Shown here in pieces: positions 10,245-18,398 of a stretch of DNA of 44,442 nucleotides. How positions within the stretch are numbered: position 1 is the stretch's first letter; every line of letters begins with the position of its first letter. Source of the DNA: Streptomyces sp. NRRL F-4489 (lineage in GTDB: Bacteria; Actinomycetota; Actinomycetes; Streptomycetales; Streptomycetaceae); the NCBI RefSeq assembly GCF_001509485.1, contig NZ_LLZI01000246.1:1-44442 (forward strand), in the 5' to 3' direction. The notes below the pieces were generated by a model. The model saw nothing but the letters and a program-made list of their open reading frames with translations. It was not told the DNA's origin and ran no database searches. A program made the translations under genes and the position numbers.

Positions 10245-10276
10245 GGGCCCGTCCGGCAGTCAGCCGGACCCGGCCC
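10245..10276 (-). terminator. hairpin terminator of the xseA-xseB operon
   Basis: GTCCGGC (10251-10257) pairs with GCCGGAC (10263-10269) around AGTCA, extended by GGGCC/GGCCC (10245-10249 with 10272-10276) across a small internal loop. It lies about 25 bases beyond the xseB stop. Confidence 0.55.
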
Positions 10277-10301
10277 GCCCGGCCCCGGCCCCGCCCGCCG
10301 C

Positions 10302-10571
10302 TCAGGCCCGCTCCGCCTCCGCGCCCTCCACCGAGACCTCGGCCAGCGCCGCGTCCAGCCGCGCCCGGGCGCCGTCCAGCCAGCGGCGGCACACCTTCGC
10401 CAGCTCCTCGCCGCGCTCCCAGAGGGCCAGCGACTCCTCCAGCGTCGTCCCGCCCGCCTCCAGGCGGCGGACGACGTCGATCAGCTCGTCCCGCGCCTGC
10501 TCGTAGCCGAGGGCGGACTCCGCCGGAGCCCCGTCCGCCGCTCCGTCCACCGCGTCCGCCGTCTTCGCCAT
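10302..10571 (-). CDS. xseB: exodeoxyribonuclease VII small subunit
   Basis: XseB is the small subunit of the ATP-independent single-strand exonuclease VII and binds several copies per XseA. The 89-aa product starts with ATG at 10571 behind GAGGGAG; a GTG at 10634, one base after the xseA stop, would extend it by 21 low-complexity residues. The core [19 protein letters not shown], then [14 protein letters not shown] and [12 protein letters not shown], is the family signature of two helices. Length agrees with the usual 75-90 aa. It follows xseA by 64 bases in the same operon. Confidence 0.92.
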   Translation of the reverse strand: MAKTADAVDGAADGAPAESALGYEQARDELIDVVRRLEAGGTTLEESLALWERGEELAKVCRRWLDGARARLDAALAEVSVEGAEAERA

Positions 10572-10635
10572 GTCTCCCTCGTCACCGGTCGTCGCCACGT
10601 TCGCCACGTCTTCCACCTTCGCTCTGCCTCCCACC

Positions 10636-11895
10636 CTAGGAGTCCGCCCGATCCGGCCCGTCCGCCCCGGACCGGCCGGCGCCCGGGACCGCGGCCACCC
10701 GCACCCGGAAACCGCCCTCGGCCACCCTGGCCCGCAGCTCCTCGTCCACCGCCACCTCGGACGGGTCCCGTACGGCCGTGCCGTCCGGCTTCTGGAGGAC
10801 CGCGTAACCGCGCTGGAGCGTGGCCTTGGGGGAGAGCGCCACCACCCGCGCGAGGGTGTGCACCAGCTCGGAGTCGGCGCGGTCCAGCAGATGGCCCAGC
10901 GTCCGCCGGCCGCGCTCCAGCAGGGCGGTGACCTGCTCCTCGCGCTCCTCCACCATCCGCTGCGGATACTGCATCGACGGGCGGTGCAGCGCGGCCGTCA
11001 GGCCCCGCTCCTCGCGGTCCAGGAAACCGCCGAGCGCGCGCCGGGCCCGCTCCCGCAGCTGGTGCACCCGGGCCAGCTCCTCGCCCACGTCGGGCACCAC
11101 CTTCTTCGCCGCGTCGGTGGGCGTCGAGGCCCGCAGATCGGCGACGAGATCCAGCAGCGGGCTGTCCGGTTCGTGCCCGATCGCCGAGACCACCGGGGTG
11201 CGGACCTCCGCCACCGCCCGGACCAGCTGCTCGTCGGAGAACGGCAGCAGATCCTCCACGCTGCCGCCGCCGCGTGCCACGATGATCACGTCCACCTCGG
11301 GCAGCGCGTCCAGCTCCTGGACCGCCGCGATCACCTGGGGGACCGCGTGCACGCCCTGGACCGGGACGTTGCGCACCTCGAAGCGGACGGCGGGCCAGCG
11401 GTGCCGGGCGTTCTCCAGCACATCGCGCTCGGCGGCGCTGGCCCGGCCGCAGACCAGGCCGATCAGCTGCGGCAGGAACGGCAGCGGCCGCTTGCGCTCG
11501 GCCGCGAACAGCCCCTCGGCGGTCAGCGACCGCTTCAGCTGCTCCAGCCTGGCCAGCAGCTCCCCGACGCCCACCGGGCGGATCTCGGCGGCCCGCAGCG
11601 AGAGCTGGCCGCGCGGGGCGTACCACTCCGGCTTGGCGTGCACCACGACCCGGGCGCCCTCGGTCACCACCTCGGCGACCTTGTCGAAGACCTGGCGGTA
11701 GCACGTCACGCTCACCGAGATGTCGTACGAGGGGTCGCGCAGCGTCAGGAACACCACGCCCGCGCCCGGCCGCCGGGAGAGCTGGGTGATCTGCCCCTCG
11801 ACCCACACCGCGCCGAGCCGGTCGATCCACCCGCCGATGAGCCGGGACACCTCGCCGACCGGGATCGGCGCTTCCGGAGACGTAGAGACAGCCAT
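10636..11895 (-). CDS. xseA: exodeoxyribonuclease VII large subunit
   Basis: XseA is the catalytic subunit of exonuclease VII, which cleaves single-stranded DNA from both ends into oligonucleotides and takes part in mismatch repair and removal of damaged DNA. The 419-aa product has the N-terminal OB-fold ([20 protein letters not shown], about residues 31-50), then the catalytic core with [16 protein letters not shown] and [19 protein letters not shown] followed by RASTPTDAA, and the C-terminal helical region that recruits XseB. Length and motifs are complete. The start is ATG at 11895 with a weak upstream site. The permease gene upstream ends 109 bases earlier. Confidence 0.94.
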   Translation of the reverse strand: MAVSTSPEAPIPVGEVSRLIGGWIDRLGAVWVEGQITQLSRRPGAGVVFLTLRDPSYDISVSVTCYRQVFDKVAEVVTEGARVVVHAKPEWYAPRGQLSLRAAEIRPVGVGELLARLEQLKRSLTAEGLFAAERKRPLPFLPQLIGLVCGRASAAERDVLENARHRWPAVRFEVRNVPVQGVHAVPQVIAAVQELDALPEVDVIIVARGGGSVEDLLPFSDEQLVRAVAEVRTPVVSAIGHEPDSPLLDLVADLRASTPTDAAKKVVPDVGEELARVHQLRERARRALGGFLDREERGLTAALHRPSMQYPQRMVEEREEQVTALLERGRRTLGHLLDRADSELVHTLARVVALSPKATLQRGYAVLQKPDGTAVRDPSEVAVDEELRARVAEGGFRVRVAAVPGAGRSGADGPDRADS

Positions 11896-12004
11896 ACGAG
11901 CGAGACTAACGGCGACCACTGACAGTGGCGGCCCGCTGACGGTGCCGGGCGCCGATGGTGCCGGTCGCTGCCGGCGGGGGCGGCCCGCTCGCGCCCGGGA
12001 TCCC

Positions 12005-13474
12005 TCAGCCGCGCACGCCCGGCCCCGCCCCACCCCCGCGCCCCCGCCCGTACTGCACCGCCAGCACCACCAACCCCACCAGCAACCACCCACCGCCCAC
12101 CGCCTGCGCCACCGGCGACGCCTCGGCGACCACCGCGAGCACCACCGCCAGCCCCACCAGCGGCACCACCACATGCCGCACCAGTCCCGTCGTACCCGTA
12201 GGACCCGTCGGATCCGTCGCACCCGTAGGACGCGTCGCACCCGTAGCACCCGGAAGCCCCGCCCCCGCACCCCGCCCCCGGAAGCGGAACCAGCCGATCA
12301 CCGAGGCGTGCAGCAGCGCGAACGCGGTCAGCGCGCCGACGTTCACGATCGACGACAGCTGGTCCAGACCGTCGTCCCGGGTGGCCGCCCAGACCGCCGC
12401 CACCAGCGTCACCGCCGCCGCCCCCAGCAGCGCCCGGCGCGGCACCCCGCTGCCCGCGTCCACCTTCGCGATCGCCCCCGGCAGCCGCCGGTCCCGGGCC
12501 ATCGCGAACAGCAGCCGCCCGGCCGCCGCCTGCCCGGCCAGCGCCGCGAACGCCGCCCCCACCGCCTTGCTCACCGCCACCAGATCGTGCAGCCAGCCGC
12601 CCACCGCCGCGTCCACCGTCGTATAGAAGGCCGCGCCCTGCTCACCCGGCTTCGCGGCCAGTTCGGCGGCGCTCATCGGGGCCAGCAGCGCCGCCAGATA
12701 CGTCTGCGCGGCGAACAGCACCCCGGCCACCACCAGGCACACCACCACCGCCCGGCCCACCAGCCGCGACCCCCCGGACGCCTCCTCCGCGAACGACGCG
12801 ATCGCGTCGAAGCCGAGATACGACAGCACCGCCACCGACACCGCGCCCAGCACCGCCGCCACCGAGAAGCCGCCCTCCCCGGTCAGCGGCACCGCCCACC
12901 CCCGCTGCGCCCCGTGCGCCGCCAGCGCCCACACCGCCGCCACCACGAAGACCGCCAGCACCGCGATCTCCAGCGCCAGCACCGCGAACCCGGCCATTGC
13001 CGCCGTCCGCACGCCCCAGAGATTCAGCAGCGTGGTGACCACCACCGCGGCCGCCGTCCACACCCACTGCGGCACCTGCGGCACCAGCGCGTGCAGCGCG
13101 ATCCCGGAGAAGAGGTACGCCACCGCCGGGATCAGGAGGTAGTCCAGCATCGCCATCCACCCGGCGACGAACCCCGCGCCCCGCCCCAGCCCGGCCCGCG
13201 CGTACGTATAGACCGACCCCGCCTCCGGGGCCACCCGCACCATCTGCGCGTACGAGTACGCGGTGAAGGCCATCGCCAGCGTCGCCACCACGTAGACCAG
13301 CGCCACCGCGCCGTGCGAGGCGGCCTGGAGGGTCCCGAAGATCCCCACCGGCGCCATCGGGGCGATGAACAGCAGCCCGTAGACGACCAGGTCCCGGAAC
13401 GACAGCGTCCGCCGCAGCGCCCCGGTGCCGCCGCGCGCCTGGTCACCGAGGGCCGTGCCGACCGTGCCCGGCAT
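12005..13474 (-). CDS. APC-family amino acid permease
   Basis: This 489-aa integral membrane protein starts with ATG at 13474, behind AAGGAGG. It opens with the APC hallmark [20 protein letters not shown] and GIFG (about residues 25-50) and shows about 12 hydrophobic segments, the layout of amino acid/polyamine/organocation transporters. Further family marks are [25 protein letters not shown] and ARDRRLPG. It should import an amino acid or amine by cation symport; the substrate cannot be read. The loop before the last two membrane helices carries a Gly-Ala-Thr/Pro-Thr triplet repeat (DNA 12188-12250). It is divergent from ispH. Confidence 0.85.
   Translation of the reverse strand: MPGTVGTALGDQARGGTGALRRTLSFRDLVVYGLLFIAPMAPVGIFGTLQAASHGAVALVYVVATLAMAFTAYSYAQMVRVAPEAGSVYTYARAGLGRGAGFVAGWMAMLDYLLIPAVAYLFSGIALHALVPQVPQWVWTAAAVVVTTLLNLWGVRTAAMAGFAVLALEIAVLAVFVVAAVWALAAHGAQRGWAVPLTGEGGFSVAAVLGAVSVAVLSYLGFDAIASFAEEASGGSRLVGRAVVVCLVVAGVLFAAQTYLAALLAPMSAAELAAKPGEQGAAFYTTVDAAVGGWLHDLVAVSKAVGAAFAALAGQAAAGRLLFAMARDRRLPGAIAKVDAGSGVPRRALLGAAAVTLVAAVWAATRDDGLDQLSSIVNVGALTAFALLHASVIGWFRFRGRGAGAGLPGATGATRPTGATDPTGPTGTTGLVRHVVVPLVGLAVVLAVVAEASPVAQAVGGGWLLVGLVVLAVQYGRGRGGGAGPGVRG
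12188..12250. repeat. 7 x 9-base tandem repeat inside the permease gene
   Basis: Seven imperfect copies of a 9-base unit like CGTAGGACC run without gaps and encode [15 protein letters not shown] triplets on the minus strand. The repeat keeps frame, so copy number could change without breaking the protein. Confidence 0.8.
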
Positions 13475-13546
13475 CCCGCCTCCTTCGCCCGTGCTCCCCA
13501 CCAGTCTGGGCCACCGCCGCGATCAACCCCGGCACGGCCACGGCCT

Positions 13547-13560
13547 TACGATGGGACGCA
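13547..13560 (+). promoter_or_regulatory. possible -10 box giving a leaderless ispH transcript
   Basis: TACGAT at 13547-13552 fits a -10 box whose start point would fall on or next to the A of the ATG at 13560. No clear -35 is seen, and no good Shine-Dalgarno sequence precedes that ATG, so a leaderless mRNA is plausible. Confidence 0.3.
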
Positions 13561-14555
13561 TGTCTGCTTCCCCCGCTGCGCAGCCCAGCCGCAAGGTCCT
13601 CCTCGCCGCCCCCCGCGGCTACTGCGCGGGCGTGGACCGCGCCGTGATCGCCGTCGAGAAGGCCCTCGAGCAGTACGGCGCCCCCGTCTACGTACGCCAC
13701 GAGATCGTCCACAACAAGTACGTGGTGAAGACCCTGGAGAAGAAGGGCGCGATCTTCGTCGAGGAGACGGAGGAGGTGCCCGAGGGCAACATCGTCATCT
13801 TCTCCGCGCACGGCGTCGCCCCCGTCGTCCACGAGGAGGCCGAGCGCGGCAAGCTCGCCACCATCGACGCGACCTGCCCGCTGGTCACCAAGGTCCACAA
13901 GGAGGCCGTCCGGTTCGCCAAGGAGGACTACGACATCCTCCTGATCGGCCACGAGGGCCACGAGGAGGTCATCGGCACCAGCGGCGAGGCCCCCGAGCAC
14001 ATCCAGCTCGTCGACGGCCCCAAGGACGTCGCCAACGTCGAGGTCCGCGACCCGGACAAGGTCGTCTGGCTCTCCCAGACCACGCTCTCCGTGGACGAGA
14101 CCATGGAGACCGTCGACGCCCTCAAGGGCCGCTTCCCCAACCTCCTCTCCCCGCCCAGCGACGACATCTGCTACGCCACCCAGAACCGCCAGCAGGCCGT
14201 CAAGCAGATGGGCGCCCAGGCCGACCTCGTCATCGTCGTCGGCTCCCGCAACTCCTCGAACTCCAAGCGGCTGGTCGAGGTCGCCCTCGGCGCCGGCGCG
14301 AAGGCGTCCTACCTGGTCGACTACGCCGACGAGATCGAGGAGGCGTGGCTGGACGGCGTGGCCACGGTCGGCGTCACCTCCGGCGCCTCGGTCCCCGAGA
14401 TCCTGGTCGACGGCGTCCTGGAATGGCTCGCCGCCCGCGGCTACGAGGACGTCGAGACGGTCACCGCCGCCGAGGAGTCCATCGCCTTCTCGCTGCCCAA
14501 GGAGCTGCGCCGGGACCTGCGCGCCGAGGCGGCCCGGGCGGTCGGCGAGAGCTGA
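13560..14555 (+). CDS. ispH: 4-hydroxy-3-methylbut-2-enyl diphosphate reductase (IspH/LytB)
   Basis: IspH makes IPP and DMAPP from HMBPP in the last step of the MEP isoprenoid pathway, with a [4Fe-4S] cluster. The 331-aa product has the three cluster cysteines: C22 in [11 protein letters not shown]106 in [11 protein letters not shown] and C204 in [22 protein letters not shown] (about 131-143) carries the catalytic glutamate region, and [15 protein letters not shown] and [11 protein letters not shown] are also family signatures. Two in-frame ATGs exist (13551 and 13560). I choose 13560 because a likely -10 box overlaps 13551. The protein is complete and the call secure. Confidence 0.95.
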   Translation: MSASPAAQPSRKVLLAAPRGYCAGVDRAVIAVEKALEQYGAPVYVRHEIVHNKYVVKTLEKKGAIFVEETEEVPEGNIVIFSAHGVAPVVHEEAERGKLATIDATCPLVTKVHKEAVRFAKEDYDILLIGHEGHEEVIGTSGEAPEHIQLVDGPKDVANVEVRDPDKVVWLSQTTLSVDETMETVDALKGRFPNLLSPPSDDICYATQNRQQAVKQMGAQADLVIVVGSRNSSNSKRLVEVALGAGAKASYLVDYADEIEEAWLDGVATVGVTSGASVPEILVDGVLEWLAARGYEDVETVTAAEESIAFSLPKELRRDLRAEAARAVGES

Positions 14556-14609
14556 CCCGGCCGCGCCGCCGCCCTCTCCGAAGTAGCCGTCTCCCCGCAA
14601 CCGCCGGAA

Positions 14610-14650
14610 TCCGCCCGCCTGTCTCCGCCATACCGGGGGCGGCGGGCGGA
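14610..14650 (+). terminator. hairpin terminator after ispH
   Basis: Nine-base arms TCCGCCCGC (14610-14618) and GCGGGCGGA (14642-14650) with inner pairing lie between ispH and ppgK. Confidence 0.5.
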
Positions 14651-14671
14651 CCGGGGTCCTAGCCTTTTCCC

Positions 14672-15580
14672 ATGAGGGTCTTCGGCGTGGACATCGGCGG
14701 TTCCGGCATCAAGGGCGCACCGGTGGATCTGGAGCACGGCGTACTGGCCGAGGAGCGCCACAAGGTGCTCACCCCGCACCCGGCCACCCCCGCGGCGGTC
14801 GCCGACGGCGTCCGGGCGGTCGTCGACCACTTCGGCTGGCGGGGCCCGATCGGCGTGACGTTCCCCGGTGTGGTCACGGCCGGCACCGCCCGCACCGCCG
14901 CCAATGTCGACAAGGACTGGATCGGCCTGGACATCGCCGCGCTGCTCGCCGACCGGCTCGGCGAAGCCGCCGCCGGCCACCCGGTCGCGCTGCTCAACGA
15001 CGCGGACGCGGCCGGCCTGGCCGAGATGCGCTACGGCGCCGGCGCCGGCCGCACCGGCACGGTCATCCTGCTCACCTTCGGCACCGGCATCGGCAGCGCC
15101 GTCTTCACCGACGGCCGGCTGCTGCCCAACACCGAGCTGGGCCACCTGGAGCTGAACGGCCACGAGGCCGAGAAGCGCGCGTCCAGCAAGGTCAAGGAGG
15201 ACGAGGAGCTGAGCTGGCAGCGCTGGGCGCGCCGGGTCCAGAAGTACCTCGCCCACGTCGAGATGCTCTTCTCGCCCTCGCTGTTCGTGATCGGCGGCGG
15301 GGTGAGCCGCAAGGCGGAGAAGTTCCTGCCGCTGATCGAGGGCATCAGGGCCGAGATCGTACCGGCGCGGCTTCAGAACGGCGCGGGGATTGTGGGTGCC
15401 GCGATGGCCGCGCATGCCGCTCGGGCTGGCGCGCCACCTGCCGGGGACGGTTCCCCGGCCGCGACCGGTCCGGAGCCGGGGCCGCCGGCTGCCCGTCCGC
15501 CCGTGGGGCCGCCGCCCGCGGACCGGGCCCCGCGCTCCGCTGCCGACTCAGCGGTCGGCTGGCCCGACGCCGGGCGATGA
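14672..15580 (+). CDS. ppgK: polyphosphate glucokinase
   Basis: PpgK phosphorylates glucose using polyphosphate or ATP. The ROK-type kinase starts [17 protein letters not shown] (phosphate-binding DIGGSGIKG, residues 6-14). It has the actinobacterial PpgK marks [29 protein letters not shown] (catalytic Asp), [11 protein letters not shown] and [11 protein letters not shown]. The conserved core ends at about [10 protein letters not shown] (near residue 249). About 50 further low-complexity Ala/Pro-rich residues follow, giving 302 aa where roughly 250-270 is usual. The tail overlaps the convergent DUF6542 gene by 236 bases. TAGCCT at 14660-14665 just before the ATG at 14672 could be a -10 box for a leaderless transcript. 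Function call secure; the tail is odd. Confidence 0.92.
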   Translation: MRVFGVDIGGSGIKGAPVDLEHGVLAEERHKVLTPHPATPAAVADGVRAVVDHFGWRGPIGVTFPGVVTAGTARTAANVDKDWIGLDIAALLADRLGEAAAGHPVALLNDADAAGLAEMRYGAGAGRTGTVILLTFGTGIGSAVFTDGRLLPNTELGHLELNGHEAEKRASSKVKEDEELSWQRWARRVQKYLAHVEMLFSPSLFVIGGGVSRKAEKFLPLIEGIRAEIVPARLQNGAGIVGAAMAAHAARAGAPPAGDGSPAATGPEPGPPAARPPVGPPPADRAPRSAADSAVGWPDAGR

Positions 15581-16382
15581 GCAGCGCCTTGCGGACGAGG
15601 ACGAGCAGCGCGCAGACCAGCGTGCCGCCGTAGAGCCAGCCGGCGTTCAGCGCCAGGACGGTGAACACACCGATCAGCAGCCCGGTGAAGCCCGCCGGAC
15701 CGTGCTGCACCGGGAGCGCGCCCACGGCGAACGCGATCGGCAGCGCGACCGGCGCGGCGATCAGGTCGTACGGCCGCACCCACACCCCGGCCGCGACGCT
15801 GACCAGCAGGAAGCCGACCCCGTACGCGGTCTGCGCGCCGTCCAGCAGCCAGCGGTCCAGGAAGCCGAGTACGAGCAGCGCGAGGGTGGCCAGCAGCCCG
15901 CAGCCCAGGCCGGTCAGCTTGGCGGCCGGCAGCCGGCGGAGGAGGCCGGCCACGGGGGCGGGCGCCGGGGGGCGGCGGGGGCCGGCCCGGTAGACGGCCG
16001 CGACCTCGTCGCCGGGGGCCGGGGGGCCGCCGCCCAGGGGGCCGGGGCCCGGCCGCGGCATCCGGCCGTCCGCGCCCGCCGGGAGGCCCGCGCCCGCCGG
16101 GACGCCCGCCGTGTGGCGGGCCGGGGCCCGGAATTCGGCCGGGGTCGGTCCGGTGTCCGGGGCGTAACCGCGCGCGGTGACCTCCGTACCGGCCGGTACG
16201 GAGGCGTAACCGGAGGCCCGCATCGCGGACAGGAAGGCGTCGTCGGGGTCGGGGGCCACGGCCTCCGCGGGGCGCGGCAGCCGGGCGTCCCACCCCGCCT
16301 CCGCGCCGCCGCCGCGCGCCCGCCCGTACCGGGACCCGCGCGCCTCGCGTTGCTCCACGTCTTGTTCCACGTCGTGCTCCAC
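15345..16382 (-). CDS. DUF6542-type membrane protein
   Basis: The C-terminal half (about residues 160-275) has four or five hydrophobic helices ([70 protein letters not shown] and the next), the pattern I associate with DUF6542. The N-terminal half is a long Pro/Gly/Ala/Arg-rich disordered region and the C-terminal tail is again low complexity. The GTG start at 16382 (345 aa) is uncertain because no good ribosome site is visible; the frame stays open to 16787. The 3' end overlaps ppgK by 236 bases, so one of the two C-terminal tails is probably a read-through extension. Function unknown. Confidence 0.6.
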   Translation of the reverse strand: MEHDVEQDVEQREARGSRYGRARGGGAEAGWDARLPRPAEAVAPDPDDAFLSAMRASGYASVPAGTEVTARGYAPDTGPTPAEFRAPARHTAGVPAGAGLPAGADGRMPRPGPGPLGGGPPAPGDEVAAVYRAGPRRPPAPAPVAGLLRRLPAAKLTGLGCGLLATLALLVLGFLDRWLLDGAQTAYGVGFLLVSVAAGVWVRPYDLIAAPVALPIAFAVGALPVQHGPAGFTGLLIGVFTVLALNAGWLYGGTLVCALLVLVRKALLIARRRASRPLSRQRSAGPGPRAAAPRADGQPAAPAPDRSRPGNRPRQVARQPERHARPSRHPQSPRRSEAAPVRSRP

Positions 16383-16413
16383 CCGGCCACGGTAGGCCGC
16401 TAAGTGGGATAAA

Positions 16414-16441
16414 TAGGTCACAGGACACGCACTTTGACCTA
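16414..16441. promoter_or_regulatory. inverted repeat in the divergent DUF6542-ychF gap
   Basis: TAGGTCA (16414-16420) and TGACCTA (16435-16441) form a perfect 7-base inverted repeat with a 14-base spacer, so the half-sites are 21 bases centre to centre, two turns of DNA on the same face. It could bind a dimeric regulator of either flanking gene. The rest of the 313-base gap (16383-16695) is GC-rich; TAGACT at 16590-16595 may be a ychF -10 box, but no matching -35 is seen. Confidence 0.45.
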
Positions 16442-16695
16442 CCTTGGGGCCGCCGTTCGGCGGCCGGGGGCACGGCGAGGGGCACCGGGGAGGCCGCGCG
16501 CCGGTCTCCGGGGGCGCGCGCCCCGTCCGGCGGCTGCCGGACCCGAGGGCAGGCACCCGCCGCCCCCGAGGGCGGGCCCTCTCACCCCGTAGACTGGTGG
16601 ATCGGCCGTCCCAGGCCAGGCCCGGCCCGCCCGGACCGCTCCCGGGGCCGGCCGCCCCCACCGCCCACCACCTCCAGCTCCGGGAAGTCGCCACC

Positions 16696-17784
16696 GTGTC
16701 GCTCACGATCGGAATCGTCGGTCTGCCCAACGTCGGCAAGTCGACCCTGTTCAACGCCCTGACCAAGAACGACGTGCTGGCGGCCAACTACCCGTTCGCC
16801 ACCATCGAGCCGAACGTCGGCGTGGTGGGCGTCCCCGACCCCCGCCTCGCCAAGCTCGCCGAGATCTTCGGCTCCGCGCGGGTGCTCCCGGCCACCGTCG
16901 ACTTCGTGGACATCGCGGGCATCGTCCGGGGCGCCTCCGAGGGCGAGGGCCTGGGCAACAAGTTCCTCGCCAACATCCGCGAGTCGGACGCCATCTGCCA
17001 GGTCATCCGCGCGTTCAAGGACGAGAACGTCGTCCACGTCGACGGCAAGGTCTCGCCCAAGGACGACATCGAGACCATCAACACCGAGCTGATCCTTGCC
17101 GACCTCCAGACCATCGAGAAGGTCCTCCCGCGCCTCCAGAAGGAATCGCGCATCAAGAAGGACATCGCCCCCAAGGTCAAGGCCGTCGAGGAGGCCCAGG
17201 CCATCCTGGAGGAGGGCCGCACCCTCTTCGCCGCGGGCTACGCCCAGGGCACCGAGAAGACCGCGCTCCTGCACGACCTGCACCTCCTCACCACCAAGCC
17301 GTTCCTCTACGTCTTCAACGTGGACGAGGAGGAGCTGACCGACGAGGACTTCAAGAACGAGCAGCGCGCCCTGGTCGCACCCGCCGAGGCGATCTTCCTC
17401 AACGCCAAGCTGGAGGCCGACCTCGCCGAACTGGACGACGAGGAGGCCCTGGAACTCCTCCAGTCCGTCGGCCAGGAGGAGCCGGGCCTGGCCACCCTCG
17501 CCCACGTCGGCTTCCGCACCCTCGGCCTGCAGACCTACCTGACCGCCGGCCCCAAGGAAACCCGCGCCTGGACCATCAAGCAGGGCGCCACCGCCCCCGA
17601 GGCCGCCGGCGTCATCCACACCGACTTCCAGAAGGGCTTCATCAAGGCCGAGGTCATCTCCTTCACCGACCTCGTCGAAACCGGCTCCGTAACCGAAGCC
17701 CGCGCCGCCGGCAAGGCCCGCATGGAAGGCAAGGACTACGTCATGCAGGACGGGGACGTGGTGGAGTTCCGGTTCAATGTGTAG
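16696..17784 (+). CDS. ychF: redox-regulated ribosome-binding ATPase/GTPase YchF
   Basis: YchF is a universally conserved Obg-family P-loop NTPase that binds ribosomes and prefers ATP. The 362-aa product starts with GTG at 16696 with GGGAAG eight bases before it. P-loop G9-LPNVGKS-16, the switch sequence DIAGIVRGASEGEGLGN, and NVDEEE in place of the usual NKxD specificity motif are all present, followed by the coiled-coil region and the C-terminal TGS domain ending DVVEFRFNV. Length is the normal 363. Its last eight codons (17761-17784) are duplicated at 43305-43328: the gene's 3' end is the insertion point of the island, and the coding sequence was preserved. The asparagine codon here is AAT, rare in this genome; the distant copy has AAC. 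Confidence 0.96.
   Translation: MSLTIGIVGLPNVGKSTLFNALTKNDVLAANYPFATIEPNVGVVGVPDPRLAKLAEIFGSARVLPATVDFVDIAGIVRGASEGEGLGNKFLANIRESDAICQVIRAFKDENVVHVDGKVSPKDDIETINTELILADLQTIEKVLPRLQKESRIKKDIAPKVKAVEEAQAILEEGRTLFAAGYAQGTEKTALLHDLHLLTTKPFLYVFNVDEEELTDEDFKNEQRALVAPAEAIFLNAKLEADLAELDDEEALELLQSVGQEEPGLATLAHVGFRTLGLQTYLTAGPKETRAWTIKQGATAPEAAGVIHTDFQKGFIKAEVISFTDLVETGSVTEARAAGKARMEGKDYVMQDGDVVEFRFNV
17761..17784 (+). repeat. left attachment-like repeat (last 24 bases of ychF)
   Basis: GTGGAGTTCCGGTTCAA, then T, then GTGTAG. It encodes VEFRFNV-stop. It is identical to 43305-43328 except for base 17778 (T here, C there). Confidence 0.85.
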
Positions 17785-17833
17785 CGGGTGACATACCACC
17801 ACTTCACTGATCTGGCAAACATACAGGTCAAAT

Positions 17834-17870
17834 GGGGTCTGGCTCTTCGGGGTCAGGCCCCTTGATTTTT
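17834..17870 (+). terminator. intrinsic terminator after ychF (island copy)
   Basis: GGGGTCTGGC (17834-17843) pairs with GTCAGGCCCC (17852-17861), with two G-T pairs, followed by TTGATTTTT. It is clearly similar in sequence to the terminator at 43370-43405. Confidence 0.75.
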
Positions 17871-17871
17871 A

Positions 17872-17954
17872 CCGTGCTGGATAGGTGCTGGATTTCCTGT
17901 CGTCACCTGTCATCACCCCTGCTCACCGCTACCGTGCTGGATTCGTGCTGGATG
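17872..17954. repeat. left-end GTGCTGGA repeats
   Basis: CCGTGCTGG followed by ATAGGTGCTGGATT (17872-17894, 23 bases) is identical to 43251-43273. A close relative (CCGTGCTGGATTCGTGCTGG) follows at about 17933-17952. In each, two GTGCTGGAT units are 11 bases apart. A lone GTGCTGG follows at 17969. The layout resembles recombinase arm-binding sites. Confidence 0.65.
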
Positions 17955-18166
17955 GGATGAGTGCGCCCGTGCTGGGGCGTGTACTGACGAGAGCCTGGCC
18001 TGCGCCGAGAAGTGCTTCGTCGTGTCGGCGGGGCTTCGGCTTGGGGGAGGATCACAGACCGGTGGTCAACCTGTTCACGCTGTGGTGGTGCGAGGCGTCC
18101 GGACGAGGTCGCACACGTCTTGGAAGGCCCGTTGTCAGTGGTCGTCTCACCCGGAACGAAATCAAG

Positions 18167-18192
18167 GCGCCCCAGCGCATGCGCTGGGGCGC
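18167..18192. repeat. 26-base perfect palindrome
   Basis: GCGCCCCAGCGCA (18167-18179) is followed immediately by its exact reverse complement (18180-18192). It may act as a T-less terminator insulating the island from ychF or as a protein-binding site. Confidence 0.7.
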
Positions 18193-18398
18193 GAGGTCCT
18201 GCAATACACGGAGATTCTCTGCGGATCCATGGACCTTGCTGAGACTGACTTTTGCTCCGCGCCCACCCGGCGGGGCGAATGATGGTCCCTTGGAGCGGCG
18301 CACTGGGGTGTTGAACTTGCCTACACTTCTGTCGCCGGGCGGAGTTGTGTTCCTGTTCGGGGGCTGTAGGGCGTCTACAAGGGGGAAGGCGTGGCGGA

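Larger units (their letters stand above)
17785..18398. other. 614-base left end of the island, no gene
   Basis: The stretch holds the terminator, the GTGCTGGA repeats and a 26-base palindrome, and leads into the kinase gene. A reading frame from 17885 is open but has no ribosome site, no family resemblance and poor codon bias, so I do not call it. TACACT at 18322-18327 could be a -10 box, but a matching -35 is not seen. The small inverted repeat TGTAG/CTACA lies at 18365-18379, just upstream of the kinase. Confidence 0.6.

Noticed and set aside
11720..14662. A 980-codon plus-strand frame across xseA, the permease and ispH
   Set aside because: Arg/Pro/His-rich nonsense crossing three well-supported genes.
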